From Strobilurus pachycystidiatus (Eukaryota > Basidiomycota > Agaricomycetes > Agaricales > Physalacriaceae): DNA of 64,000 nt. Below are positions 11,186 to 23,419 of the stretch, in pieces. Each line of letters opens with the position of its first letter. Position 1 is the first letter of the stretch. The stretch covers positions 2,976,001-3,040,000 of the forward strand of contig JAHLMK010000002.1 of assembly GCA_019915135.1 (NCBI GenBank), given 5' to 3'. Made by a program: the position numbers and the translations under genes. The notes under the pieces are model-generated. The model saw only the letters and a program-made list of their open reading frames with translations, was not told the DNA's origin and did not search any database.

Positions 11186-12549
11186 TCAATCAGAATCAGA
11201 ATTGTCTTCTTGCACAGTGAGCGCCACACGCGTTGGATGATGATCCTCGCGGGAGCCGTGCTTGGGGAAGCGGGGAGCAGGGGTCTGAGGCAAATGAACG
11301 GCGTGCTCGGACGCAGGCGATACGAGGAGGCAGCCACCACTGCAAGGGGTGTCATCCCCGTGATTGGAGGGCGTCTTTGGTAGACGAGGAGAGTAGAGAT
11401 ACGCCTGTGGAAGGTCCGCTATGTCGGTCCACTCCTCGAAAAGGTCCATGATGGCCCGCATATCGTGGACCACGTCCGAGGGAAATTTCTCGAAATCGAG
11501 CTTGTTGGCCAACTCGAGCTTATGCAGCTTGTTGCCGGCGCTCCAAGCCAGATACCAAGGGGACAGATGGGTCGGAATCTCAGACAGTTCCGTGTATGGC
11601 GCGTGGATGGTCTCGATTCGGTCGGTTTGAACCCAGTGTTTTCCGTCGCTACTACGCCCCCATACGTGTCGATGAAACGCGCCTGACCAGTCAGGAAGCA
11701 TAACCAGTCTCAGCGTTCGACCCCTCCAAGATGTGTTGGGAAGGTACTACAACGAGTGTGAATTCAGCAACAAATTCATAGTACAGCCGTTTCTAGCCGT
11801 ACCTGTAAGGCAGGAAGCCTGCGCTTTTCCTTCATTGGAAGCTTGTTGAAAGCTTTCATGCTCTTTATGTCACCGGTGGATGGGAACGCACTGATGAGAT
11901 GCTCGTCAAGAAAGATGTGGCAATTTCGGCACACTGATAAAGAGGTTAGTATATGGTAAACATCGGCATAGAAACTGGGATTACGCTTGGCCATATTGTG
12001 ACTGCCGTGGAGACACAGTGTAGGCGGCTTGTGGCCCCAGGCAAACTCTACGGCGGCCAGCTAAAACTGCGTCAATTCGAATACCACGAAAGGAGATTGC
12101 TAACACACCGAGTCTGCTTCACCGGCGAGAGCTCGATCCATTATGTGGCATATGCACGTGAGCTTCTGTCCCTGATTCTTGACTCTGCAGAAGGCACAAT
12201 GATCGCCATACTCCGAAGCTGCAACGACAGCAGCCTTGGCCAAGGCAGGCACAGGCTCCCCATACTGGATGGCTTTCTGAGGAGTCTGCCATGTCTTCCC
12301 AATGGGCAGAGGACGTTCTTGACTGGGAGTGTAGGACCTGTCTATAGAGAGGACCTTCTTCTTTCGCTGAACAGCGTCCTTGACTTCCGCAACCTTGGCT
12401 GCGGATGAGGGCTTAGAACGACGAGGAGAATGATGACACGGGGATTTAAGGGTAGAGGACTCAGCGGGAGACGCGCCCCGACGCGGTGTCTCGCAGTAAG
12501 TTCTCTGGTAATGACACTTCCGGGGCCAGCGAGGCTTCGACGATGCCAT
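11186..12549 (-). CDS. HNH-nuclease-like (treble-clef) protein
   Basis: Four exons join in frame, complement of 12549-12109, 12060-11985, 11933-11803 and 11746-11186, giving 402 aa. Introns are 48, 51 and 56 nt; the second has an ACTAACC branch site. The core reads CAFC (CxxC), then CHIMDRAL, then after the first intron EFAWGHKPP and HNMAKLCRNCHIFLDEHL. This is a CxxC...H...N...CxxCH pattern like the HNH_2 domains common in basidiomycetes, which are predicted DNA-binding or nicking enzymes. The first ~100 residues are basic and Ser/Pro-rich, and the last ~90 are poorly conserved-looking and end in DNSDSD. Start is the Met of MASSKPRW. Activity is not certain, because the zinc ligands could be purely structural. 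Confidence 0.6.
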
Positions 12550-13015
12550 GCTGGAGAGGAGAAAAGGAAGAATGAGTATAAACAAGTGACCCAGTACATA
12601 GCTTTATAGCAGGAGCGGAGAACAAACGACGGGTTCCGACAAACCAAACAAAGGCATAGACTCTGTATACAGGCTCGTTGAGTCCAAATGCAGACAGTTT
12701 GATGACTGTTCTTGCTCGGATCAATCGCGCCCGCCAGCAAACAAAAGGTCTCGATCTCCTGGGCCACCGGGCGAAAGCATCGTTGGACCTAAATGAGCCA
12801 TGAGCAAAATGCACGATGACTCGAAACGAGACGGTCAATGGGAGACAATGCCCACCACATTAACGAAGTTGCCCCAAATAGGCGAACAATGGGTCAGATA
12901 AAACAATGCCGCACTTTTGCCGCTGTTAGCAAGCAAAACCAAATAGCACGTGATCGCACATTTGTTCATGAATTCAGGGAACGGTTCTTACCCCATCATC
13001 TCGTCTCCTAGTGCA

Positions 13016-14152
13016 ATGGTGCCCAACATCACAAACATCAACGTCAACAAGTCGTTCAAGGACACTGAGGATCTTACGCTCTTGTCTTCAAGCGATAGAC
13101 AGGTACACTCCATTTTCTTCTTCTTTGTCGTCGCGCTAATGTTTTGGTCAGCTCGATGGCTTCGAGTCGTCTTGGGGTCTCAATCGTGGTGATCTCAACG
13201 CCTACTTCAATCATCCCGCCAATCACGTTGACAGTAAGTTACACTTTGTATTTCGGCTCGCCGCTCATTGCGCTTGTAGTCCAAAGGTCGCTGAGCAAGG
13301 CTCTTGGAGAGGGCAAGCTAGCCCTTATCCCCGATGACGATGTCCTGTCAGCCGTACGTGCTCTCCAGCAATTCAATCGTAGGGCACCCCTCCACGGCAG
13401 ACAGAACTTTCTTGAGGTTCGTGTATCGGTTTTCAGACTGTTCTTTGTTGTATAGCGCTGACGTTTTGTCTTGGCAGAAACTGCCCTTTGGAACATACCA
13501 GTATCGACTTCTGCCCATGAATCGGAACCTATCCATCCATTCCAGAAACCCGTCGACCTGTCGTATCTCTTCTACCAAACTCAAGCTTAAATCGAGTCGC
13601 GGATTCACGATATCGGCTGACATTCATCCCCTCTTTGTCCTTGCGCACGGCTCTGCTCACGTCTGTGATCACAGAGATCTTTTCGAACCCTCCCTCTATG
13701 ACACCCTTATCCGAATCTATGTCCCTTGGCCATTTCCGCCCTGTCGAGAATTCTACCTTGACGCCGGGGCTTTCAGAGGACAATTTGGACGGTCCATTCC
13801 TCTCCACCATCGGAAAGAGTTCTCCAGGCCTGAGCCGGTAGCAGTCCCGGAACTCACACACTCTGTGTCGACGTATTCGTCCGGTGATTCAGACTCGGAT
13901 AGGTCGCCGAAACGCTCCCGCCTGTCCTCCGACACTGAAGACGAGGAGGTCCCTGACGTGGGGAAGTGGCTATTGGAGTGTAAACCGACTGAGTTCCAGT
14001 CGTGTATCGCGGACGAAGAAGTCATCGGGTCCTACTCATTAGAGATTTCGAGGTCATTGGAGGATGTGATGAAGGCAAAGGAGAATCTCCCAAGTAGGGC
14101 AGCCACCGTATCAACCAAACTCAGTCCAAAACGAAAGAGAGCTACATACTAG
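13016..14152 (+). CDS. hypothetical protein, Ser/acid-rich with basic C-terminus
   Basis: Exons 13016-13102, 13152-13233, 13280-13416 and 13478-14152 join in frame to 326 aa. Introns are 49, 46 and 61 nt with standard ends. I do not recognise the family. The first exons read MVPNITNINVNKSF...LDGFESSWGLNRGDLNAYFNHP, which looks like a conserved N-terminal domain. The C-terminal half has a Ser/Asp stretch (SSGDSDSDRSPKRSR), a DTEDEEVPDVGKW segment and a basic tail, SPKRKRATY. These could be nuclear localisation signals. Part of the last exon may hold another small intron near 13530, since a neighbouring frame there is also protein-like. Confidence 0.55.
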
Positions 14153-15688
14153 GAAAAAAGCAGTAATTTACCCTTATTTATATATACACACATTACTCTC
14201 CTCGCCGATGAACGCGTCGTAAGGCTTGGTCTAGGCTTAATGAATATTGTCGTAAAGCTCCAGTAAAGATAATCCCCGAGTCCTCTCGGCCAAGGTATGG
14301 CGGTCACTATGGCCTCTGTGTGTTCTGTGCACGCCCTCATAGGTGCACAAGATACATCGCGTGATCAGACAACAATGGCGCTGTGTCGAAAATCCGTCCC
14401 GTCTTCAAGTTGGTCCCACTTACGGAACGCATTTTCAGCATCTCTTCGGGCATCCCAGTGAACGCCGCTATTTCTATCTATCTTACTCTGTGCGTTCTGT
14501 GTACGCCCGCAATCACTTCCAAGTGCACAAAACACTTGTCTTGAGCTCGGGTGCCTTTCAGCCTCTCTTTCATCATCCGAGCGAAGAACAGTCCAGGAGG
14601 TGCGGCATGGTGCTGACTCGCCGCCCATCTGGCTACGAGAAACCAGCCTACTGACGATGATGAACCAGGCGCAACATGTCATTGGGCATGAGACGTTCTC
14701 CTCAATGTCTTTAGGTAAGTACGAGTCAGTGTGACTGACTCAGGAGAAAGGTATACATGAAAAAGATAGAGAAACTAGAAGAAGAGTCGCGTCGGGAGCG
14801 CTGACTCGATGTTCGTTCCGGGACGTGTCGGGCAGACGCGTCGTCGGCTTTCTGAACAGCTTACATCTGCGTCCACAGCTGTGAGAGATACGGTTCATCC
14901 ATAACAATCTCACGCCCACTGGAACGCTGCCACCATTGTCTTGTTCCTGCGACTCGTCAATCAATGTTTTACGGCTGCCCATGCTATCAAGTGCAACGAG
15001 CCACGTACGGCGTTCATATTTTATCGCAATTCCTGGTCAACGAAAACATGGATTACAATTGCTGCCTCAACTCACATCTTACGTCTGGTGCAATATCACT
15101 TTTCGCACCTGATTGGCAACACGCCGCGGTGGTCGACCTGGAGGTATCTACATCGCGTACAGCATCGGACTCTCTGTGTGTTATCAAGCGAGTTGGGCCC
15201 GTCACGTTTGTGTGTGCAACTGGCATTAGGTTCGTTTCATTACCTTGGTCGCCCCATGTAAAAATCAAGTCCTCGTCGCCTTCCAATGAACAAGACACAG
15301 TGCTAGCCACAGACCCAGCGTCTTTCCCTCTGACGGCGGGAAAGGCGATTGTACGTTTTCTTTCAAAAACGTGAATCGCAAGTCGGTCCGGGAGCAGCGT
15401 CACAAGGAAATTGTAATCAAAGTCCTGCTTGCAGTAAGAGCGACGTTCCTCTCCTGCTTCTTTACCGGTGACGAACGACACGACTGTGCTGCTTGATTAT
15501 CAACATCGTGCGCTGGTGGGTGGTGCGATGAATGCACTTTGTTCACGATGCCAGGCGAGGGACACAACGAAGCCGCATTAAGAGTTAGTGAAAGTACAAA
15601 GAAAAAGTAAGTAAAACCCGACGACGAAAAGTAGTGAGTAGGATATACGAACGATAACGATAATTGGATGCCTCGATCCTTTTCCCGC
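14153..15688. other. no convincing gene
   Basis: Short overlapping frames lie on both strands, with none that extends through splice sites into a recognisable protein. The plus frame 14964-15374 and the minus frame 15053-15481 overlap, and neither has a clear advantage. Two related ~40-bp stretches, near 14318-14352 and 14488-14530 (TGTG(T/C)GTTCTGTG(C/T)ACGCCC), hint at a local duplication. Confidence 0.35.
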
Positions 15689-16636
15689 CTAGCCCGACGC
15701 GGCGTTCTCGGCAACTTTCTCCACACCGTTCACCTTCTCAGGCTTGCGCGAGATGTCGATGAGAGTGTCGAGCATCTGCTTCTGCACGATGGGGATGAGC
15801 TCGTCCGTCGTCTTGCCAGTTGTTTGGATCGGAGGGAGGACTGGAGAAGCTGATTAGCGCAAAGCCATAGCGAAGCACAATACACACACCTTTGACCTTG
15901 ATCGTCCCTGTGCCAAAGAAGCCCTTCCTATACAGCCAATGATAGTTCTCCACCACAACCGGCAGGATGGGGATGTCCGCCTGCAGTGCTAGGTGGAAGC
16001 CGCCCTTCTTGAGAGGAAGCAGGCACGTCTGGTCGAGGCTACTTAGGGTGCGCGTGCCTTCGGGGAACATCCAGAGCGAGAGCTTGTGTTTCCTCATGGT
16101 CTCGCCGGCGGCCTTGACGGACGCGACAGCTTTGGCGTTGTTGCCGCGGTCGATGAGGATGGCGCCGGAGAAGAACATGAACAGCCCGAGCGGCGACCAT
16201 TGGATGGAGCGTTTGGCCATGATGGACGTTCGGCGGGGGATTACGCTGGGATGAGGATATGAGTATGTGCGGGGAAGACTGGGAGTCAAGACGCGACGCA
16301 CCGTGCGACGACAATCAAGTCTAGGAAGCTCTGATGGTTGCACATCAGCACAGCGGGCGTGCCTGTCTCGAGGTACTCTGCGCCGTCGACGTCGACGTGG
16401 ATGTCCATGACCGTGCTGCCCAGGTGATAGTACAACCTTTCCACCACGTAGTTGACGTCGTACTTCCGGCCAAAGAGGGTCATGACCAGCCCGATGGGCG
16501 GGCCCCAGATGGCGATGAAGAACAGCGAAGCGATGTAGAGGATCTGGCGGGCTTTGTAGAGGTGTTTGGGCGGCAGGCGGGATAGCGGTATGGCGATGAG
16601 CGCGGGGATGGCGACGGCGAGAGCAAGAAACGACAT
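15689..16636 (-). CDS. 1-acyl-sn-glycerol-3-phosphate acyltransferase (PlsC family)
   Basis: Exons complement(16636-16302, 16245-15890, 15840-15689) join in frame to 280 aa, with introns of 56 and 49 nt. The enzyme makes phosphatidic acid from lysophosphatidic acid on the ER membrane, in glycerolipid synthesis. Residues 1-17 are a hydrophobic segment, and another (LYIASLFFIAIWGPPIGLVM) follows. Motif I is NHQSFLD (NHxxxxD), motif III is FPEGTRT, and the PILPVVVENY region matches motif IV. Length is near the usual ~280-300 aa of yeast Slc1-type enzymes. The start chosen is MSFLALAVAI, since upstream in-frame codons lack membrane character. Confidence 0.93.
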
Positions 16637-17075
16637 GGCGCCGGCGCGTCGCGATATCAGATGGTTGGGGGTGGCAGCAAGACGGAAGTTGAACGTTGCT
16701 CGGAGGCGAGTTGGGTTAAGAAGGGTCGAGCATGCCCGAGTCCCCAAAGGTTTCGTGATAGATCAAGTACCCCGAGCCAGGTCTGGACAGGCAGCTGGGC
16801 AGTGTGTGCGCGAGTGTCGGTCGCAGAAAGCCGCGGACTTGGAGGGACGGTGGTGGCCGCAAGAGGAAGAGGCGCAAAGCACAGCCACAGAGCGACCCTT
16901 CCCAGAGTCCAGCCTCGCTCTTGGGTCGCGTCAACACCATCGATTGTACTCTGTTCCAAGCCCAGCTCGCGTCGCGATCTCGAACAGACTCCAGGTCAAT
17001 GTCAAAGCCGGTTGGAGATATTCACATGCGGCATCTCTGGCACTGACCTGTCCGAAAGACCTGTGTTTTGTCCAA

Positions 17076-17167
17076 TCGGATATGGTGTAACGGCTAACAT
17101 TGCCGCCTCTCATGTGTTTGGGCCTGATTGCGCGCGGCAGCTCGGGGTTCGATTCCCCGTATCCGAA
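17076..17167 (+). tRNA. tRNA-Glu(CTC) with a ~20-nt intron
   Basis: Acceptor TCGGATA (17076-17082) pairs with TATCCGA (17160-17166), followed by discriminator A. The D-arm is GTGT...ACAT and the anticodon stem is GCCGC/GCGGC. The loop CTCTCA puts anticodon CTC at 17109-17111. The T-arm is CGGGG-TTCGATT-CCCCG. An intron of about 20 nt follows position 37 (17113-17132). A T6 run at 17171-17176 is the RNA polymerase III terminator. Box A (TGGTGTAACGG) and box B (GGTTCGATTCC) are intact. Confidence 0.93.
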
Positions 17168-17177
17168 TGGATTTTTT

Positions 17178-18160
17178 GCAGTCTTCCCATTTCTGGCATT
17201 CCCCGAAGGTCTGACATCTTGCTGCGTTCGCCACTGCGGTGCTTGTCGCTCACAGTCCACTCATCAATGAATGGCTCGGAGGGCGTCATTTCCCCGAATA
17301 TGTACACAACTTGAATCTTGGTTTGTCTGAGTTTCACAGGACGCGGCAGGCAAGATCACTCCACGAGGCGTCAAAGAGTCGAGTGATGGAAATCGCAGAC
17401 GGTCAGATCCGGGCGGCGCGTGCGGTGTGCCAGGGAGGTCGTGGACTACAGTGTATGTCGGCACTAGATATTCACAATTCTATTCATAGTCCTTGATGCC
17501 TAGTAAAACAGGTAGACTTCGGATTTGAGGTAGACCATCAGTTCATCCAAAAGCATCGGAAGATCCTCGCGGACCTGCCGTAACCTGCTCGCAGCTTGCT
17601 TATATGGCCTGTGTGCTAGCTGTCAGTTCATAAGACGTCCCGTAGAAGGCATACATAGCCGTTGTGAGGAAGCTTTAGCTCAGAAAGTGCCCATGCCCCA
17701 GTAACAGCTTGTCGTAGTTGCGTGTGCTTGTCCTAGACGCGACGCTTTATCGGAAGGAGTAGAGTAAGTAAGTAACAGTGAAAGTGTTGGCTTCTTGCCG
17801 TAAACGATCGGCTTGATGGCCGTGAGAAAGTGGCGTGGGCCGGATGTTTCGTTTCCCCGTCATGCTCCTCGTCTTGGAATTCTGCTGCGTGCCAAGGCGC
17901 GGCGTTTTGTCTCAATTCTAGCACGGATGCGCTTCCACCAGCAAAAAGATCTAGTTCAAACGAGGCTTTTCGCCATCGCGCTTTGGTTGGGCGAACACAC
18001 GCAAAGACGCCCAACAAGTTACACCTCTATCACCGCGTCTCCAACCTTCTATCCTCTTTCAATCTCATCAAACCCTGTTGGACTCGTCGGCTTGACGTGT
18101 ATGAATTGTCTTGAAACACTGTGATAAAGGGGCATGTCCCTAGTGCCAAGGACAGATTGG
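17178..18160. other. intergenic, no gene seen
   Basis: About 1 kb between the tRNA and the MAG-family gene. Short frames only; it probably includes the promoter of the downstream gene. Confidence 0.4.
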
Positions 18161-18164
18161 CGTC

Positions 18165-18174
18165 TATATATAAA
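18165..18174 (+). promoter_or_regulatory. TATA box of the MAG-family gene
   Basis: TATATATAAA about 50-60 bp upstream of the ATG at 18226, followed by a pyrimidine-rich stretch typical of fungal transcription start regions. Confidence 0.6.
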
Positions 18175-18225
18175 CCCGAGCCTATCTCTCCCTCTTCCTC
18201 TCGCGCCGCCGTTTCATTCCTTGCT

Positions 18226-19742
18226 ATGCTCCCTCGACGCCTCTACGCCGTCGTCTCTTTGCTCCTTGCGCACTATGCACAAGCACAGGACGCAAGCACG
18301 ACATTTCCGGAAGGTGTGATCGCCACAGGCACGATGGGCGTGACGAACCCTGCAGAGCCGACGCTGGGCACGGATTTGGACCAGGAGAGCATGGTGCGGC
18401 TGGCGTCCGTAAATTCTGTTGATGTGAGCCTTCCGTTCGAGTTCGCCTTTGATGGGGAGTCGTGGCATTTATCTGATAATAGGACTGGTGTCTCTACGCA
18501 CCTCCAAACCCAGGATCCACGATTGGAGATGTGGAACACGAAGTCGTCGCGTGGTGTACGAAGCCGAGGAACGGCGCGCGTGTTATACCAGATGGAGTCG
18601 TGACTGGCGTCTCTTTTATCAAGACTGGTACGTTGGATTCAGCCTGATTTGAACTGTTCATTACATCGCTTTCCAGACTTCTATGTGCAATTGATGGCGT
18701 ACGGAGATTTCACGAAGCTCAACATCGCTGATGGCGACTACGGTGGCGAATTGGATCCCCATGGTCCCACTGGCGACGGGAATCCTGTTGGAGGGAACGT
18801 TACGACGAATGTGGTTACCGGCGAGGATTTGAACTTTGAGGAGTGGATGGTGAGCGGTTGAGCTTTCTGAGCGGCTTGAAGCTTTGCTAACCTGTACCCC
18901 TTGTGCAGTCCTTTGTCGTACGTCCGTCCTCCCAGTCTTCATCATTCTCTGACACGGTGAGTCCCACAGTCATGGCAACAAGTGTGTTTCCGGATTTGCA
19001 CCAACACGAACGCGACGTGGGATGCGGCGTTGATGTGCGAGCATAAGTTGGATGTCATGGGTTGTGAGTTTGTCATGCCGGGGAATTATCAGTTTAATGG
19101 GACGTTGTGAGTGCGCTTCCGCTATCGTTTGATCGCGCATTCAGTTCTTTCTCAGCGAGAGCTGTGAAGCAGAGGTCGCATGTATGTTTCTCTTCTCTGC
19201 ATTCCTTGGACTAGCACTTATATCTTTGCAGACCCTCCCGGCATCTACGTCACCGCCATCGATGGAACGTCTACCGGATATTCAACGTTCAGGCAATACT
19301 ACACCGGTTGGTCCCTGTCTTTTCCCCTCCTGTCCGACTGAACACCAACGATCACGTTTCTAGGTGTATACACCGCCGGCTCCGAAGTTGTATCCTACAC
19401 GGTTGGCACGACCGTCACGCCTTCCAAGCCTCAGATGACGCCTGCGTCGAGTAATTGTCAGACGGTGTCGTCCATCTCGAATGGAGTGGGCCTTGCGGTT
19501 GATGCTACGGGAACTGTGACGAGCAAGGTGAGTAGTGGGACGGCGACAGGGACAGGGAGTTCGAGTGGTGCGTGCTTCCATGCCTTACAGTTGATGGCTT
19601 TGCTGAAGCAAAGATAGGTACAGCTACAGCTACGACTTCTGCCGCCCCGAGTGACGCTGCTTCGACGATTGGCGGCGGGATGGGTTTGATTGGTCTGGCT
19701 GGTGGTGTGGGAGCTCTGTTCGTCGCTGTGGGTCTTCTTTAG
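18226..19742 (+). CDS. macrofage activating glycoprotein (MAG)-like secreted protein
   Basis: Nine exons join in frame: 18226-18423, 18483-18627, 18677-18849, 18909-18917, 18970-19106, 19156-19181, 19232-19306, 19364-19567 and 19618-19742, giving 363 aa. The N-terminal ~20 residues are a signal peptide (LYAVVSLLLAHYAQA). Conserved blocks of this basidiomycete family are present: DWCLYAPPNPGSTIGDVE, then WCTKPRNGARVIPDG, CFRICTNTNATWDAALMCEH, CEFVMPGNYQFNGT, and YTVGTTVTPSKP...ASSNCQTVSSISNG. The C-terminus is Thr/Ser-rich and ends in a hydrophobic segment, as in GPI-anchored or wall proteins. Paired Cys and NxT sites fit a secreted glycoprotein. The molecular function of the family is unknown. 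The fourth exon is only 9 nt. Confidence 0.88.
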
Positions 19743-20280
19743 GGGAGAGACGAGAGCTCCGCGCCGAATGAGTTGGGATGGAGACTTTGAAGTGAGCATG
19801 ACCGTCGTTGAGCCTCGATGTAAGTCTTCTCGACATAGGCAGACTAAGTCTTTCGATGTGTATGCAACTAGCCCGTCAACGGACATATTCAATATGGCCG
19901 CTGCAACCTCCTTGATCATCAATTCCCCCGCTTCATACAACAGACAACCGCTTTGTGCACTCTGAGAAAGATTCGGCGTGAGGGCTGCGAGATCACTGCC
20001 GAGGAAGATAGGGACTGGTTACTTATGCGACATATCCTGACAGTGTACAGCTCCTCTACACATTCAGACCAAAAGGGCCCTCGGCGTATGAGTAACTTGT
20101 CTGTGACCTCGGAAAAGGTTATGCGAGTGTGTTGATTCTTGAACGAAAGGTGAGTTCTCAAAGGGACAGTGCACACTCCCCTCTTTGCATCACACGATCA
20201 CACGTCTTCAATTTGACTCACAGCACTATCGCAACAGGTATGTGTCCTGAGGGTATGTATGTACGAAGTGGGACTCTAAG

Positions 20281-21537
20281 CTACAACATCGCGTCTTGGG
20301 TGGTACTTTTTCGAATCAGCGATCTCATCTCCGAGTGCAAGCGCATGATTTTTTCCAAATTTGCGCTCGGATCCAACTCATCTTTGAGGCCCTCCCACAG
20401 GCAGAATGCCTCTTCGAGTTCCTGTTCACACTGCGGCTCCGAACCTAAAGGATGGGACTCAGCATTCAGTCGACGGATTCAGCGGTAAAAAAATGTACCT
20501 AAAATGCCAAGGAAAATATTCGGAAGAAGCTTTGTGGAGATGATGGTCAAGGCGTCGTCATACGTCGTTGTGCTTACAGCCCCGATAAGGCGGCACACAA
20601 TGTCGCGGGTAGTGATTAAATACTCTGCAAAAGATATGATATCCTCCGGGTCTAAGTTTCCATCCATTTCCAAGTACTGCGATTCAAGCTTGATCGTTGT
20701 GCTGGTGGACAGCCCACTGCTTTTGTTGAGATACAGACAGACTGCCTGGTTCGGCGCGGATTCGGCCTTTGCTTCACGGTATAGCGCCTGCAGCCCAATG
20801 GCAATGTCCGTCCACAGCAGCAGCTCCGCCTCTGCGGTAAAGACGAGAGTGCTCTCGTCGGGCTGTCGCAATGACATGTCCATGAGCTTGCGATATCTCT
20901 CGACCGATTGAAGGAGATCTTCACGACCGATTCGGCAGCGTTCAAGTTTTTGGACAGACGGCAAAAAGGCTTCGTGCCATTCTCGAGCGTGGGCCTGTAG
21001 CTCCCTAGTGTATGTAGAGGCATCGGGATCGAGGCATTTCCCAAGTTTTTCCTCCAATTCCTTTCCAAAGCTGGTGGCGTCCAGGAGGTACTGCATAAGA
21101 TCGGTAGCATGTGCAAGGAAGAAACCCTTTGTTTCCTCGATCTGAGACGAGGTTCCTGTGTGCCAATAGAACATCCTATCATGCATCTCGTTCCGCCATT
21201 GGACAAGTTTTATGGCCATATCCCATGGATCGTCGCTCGTGAAATGTGGCGGGAAACTTCCCGAGACACATGCGGAGAGCGTCACTCGACGCATATCAAA
21301 AGAGTCCCAGTAATATATTCGGGATTCACGATGATGTAGGACGTCCCAGAAGGTAATGATACACTCGTAGAGGAGGGCGGCGGTTACGCGTAAAACCGTC
21401 ATTGCGTTCGTCTCTCTGACGATGAGAGGTGTTTTCCGACTACAGTCGTAACCGCTACCAAGAGTAGTGTCGGGAGTAGTTGGGCAGGTGACTCGGACGT
21501 CTAGAGTTGTCTCGCCAGTGGTAGAGTTGTTGGGCAT
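20281..21537 (-). CDS. hypothetical protein, paralogue of the 26.5-kb gene
   Basis: Exons complement(21537-20499, 20444-20281), intron 54 nt, 400 aa; the join GIL-G-SEPQCEQELEEAF keeps frame. Start at MPNNSTTGET is preferred over the longer open frame because the homologue at 26548 starts at the same depth. Shared blocks with that protein are TPLIVRETNAMTVL / TPITVTTAMNVTLV, then DPWDMAIKLVQWRNEM / DPWKLARDLVDWRNMM, and LITTRDIVCRLI...LLPNIF / VLTRDIVCEIL...LLPAL. Mostly alpha-helical in appearance; no signal peptide or catalytic motif recognised. Function unknown. Confidence 0.75.
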
Positions 21538-21801
21538 TTTGTGGCGCTGAGGATGTAGCGAGGGGGGATGTGTATATCCCAAAAGCCCATGGCCGTCTCT
21601 TAAATAGATCAGGTCCACTTCCCACGTGACTACAATGGCACGAAAGGCAGTGCTGCAGTACAAGGACCACTGATCGGAGTACAGCAAAGGCATAGTTCTG
21701 TATGAGGGGGAAGGCTGTACATGTGGTGAGTGTAAACCTCTAGCCCCGGAAAGGCTGAGTGGTTCCACACTCAGTGCGAGCTTCAGGCAACGTAGTAGCA
21801 T

Positions 21802-23410
21802 TGACGACCCATGCTAAATATTGAATATCCGTTTAAGGCCCGCCAGGAAAGTGAGGGTTCAGACGACTGACTCGCCGTCGTGAATGAGAAAGAGAATGTG
21901 GCGCAGCCGCTGGTTCACGAGGACAAGGTCATGATGATCGTGTTTAATGCGAGACGAAGTGACATTATCGAAAGATATATTCACCAGTAACACCGGGCTC
22001 CGTCCACCGACACGCTCCAAAGCACTGAGCACTCAAGATCCAACCACATTGAACACACCATGTGCGACAATGGTTTCAAGACGGACCCCACGGCGGGACT
22101 GATAGAATTGTCAGACAGTGATGGTGGACGCCAAACACAAGCCCAGAGGGCGCGCACGAGACAGAGGCGCCGCGACTGAAATTCTAGCACTGGTTGTTGA
22201 CAGCATCGAGAGAGGCGGTGTCGGGCGTCGAGGTCCCGGGTCGCCGTCGACAGCGATACAAAGTGTCCGATAGTGATGGAAAGGGCTGGGATGGAAATGT
22301 GGGGGCCAGGATCGGCGCTGTGACGAGTCGGAGGATGCGAAGATGCGTCCTGGTCAGCATCTGTAGAATATGTCGCTGCCATCATCTGAGAGTGCTGTTA
22401 CCAATTCCGGCGAGGGTTCAGCTTTGTTCTCGCTCGACAGGCCCAGAGTGCCATTTTGCACGCATGAAGAGTGCGATAACAGTTGAGAGAGGAAACGCCA
22501 GGACGTACGCGACCAGAGATGCAGCGCTGAGACGAAACAAATCAAAAATCGGAATCCGTAGCAGTCGATAATCGAGTCTAGTGGAAATAAAGCACAAGAA
22601 GGATAAGGTAAGGAGCCAAGCCGCCGGGATCAGGGTTGATGCACGTTGATGGCATCAATCAACGGATGGCTTGGGGCCGGAACTCGGACTGGACTGTTCG
22701 TCTAACCACGACAACGCGAAAAATGCCGGCGCTTTTCTCGCAAATGCAAGAAAATACGAGGGGGTAAGTGGCGCATTGGCACCGGTCTCTTTTGGTCTCG
22801 CGGCTCACACGCTCTTAAAAGTCGCAACTGCAACATTGACAAGCTCACCTTAATAGACAATCTTCATGAAGCATCCGCACGAATCCGACTTCATGCTTGC
22901 TATGCGTTGCGCCATCAAGTCACCCCTCTGTGGAGGCGCCCTTGTGTCCCAGCTTCAGAATACCGAGCGAACGGATCCGGAGGCAAGAGAGTAGGGAGAG
23001 ATTTCGTCGGAGCATGTGCGTCTCCGTCTGTCTCATCCTGTCTCCAATCTAACATCATTTCCGACAGGCTGAGGACACTCGAATACTTTGGAATGGGAAT
23101 CTGCGGCGTCCTGAAAGTCCTCGACGAAGTCGTCAGGCGACGCGTTGCGCCCGTCTCCACACCGAGCCAGAAGATCGCCAATCGCAGGAGTGGAGACTAG
23201 GACCTCAGTAGCATTATATTGGTCGCCTGAACACCTGAGGTGCGTTGTTTTCTTCTTCCTATTCCATCGCGAATGCCGACAGAAAAGCGTCTACGTCAGA
23301 TTGAGGACGGTTCAACGGACCTTTTGATAGCCATGACCATGAGCGGCGACTTTCCGATGGTTTGTGACAAATTTCATACTGTGCCCATCTCGTTGGCCCT
23401 CTCCCAGCAG
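21802..23410. other. no supportable gene
   Basis: Only short frames. The plus-strand frame 22907-23200 is partly protein-like (SDRLRTLEYFGMGICGVLKVLDEVV) but no splice partners were found. Confidence 0.35.
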
Positions 23411-23419
23411 CCACTATCC

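Noticed and set aside
14964..15481. Two overlapping opposite frames of ~140 codons
   Set aside because: Neither shows motifs, and choosing between them would be guesswork.
22907..23200. Plus-strand frame with SDRLRTLEYFGMGICGVL
   Set aside because: Isolated, no splice partners, no known family.
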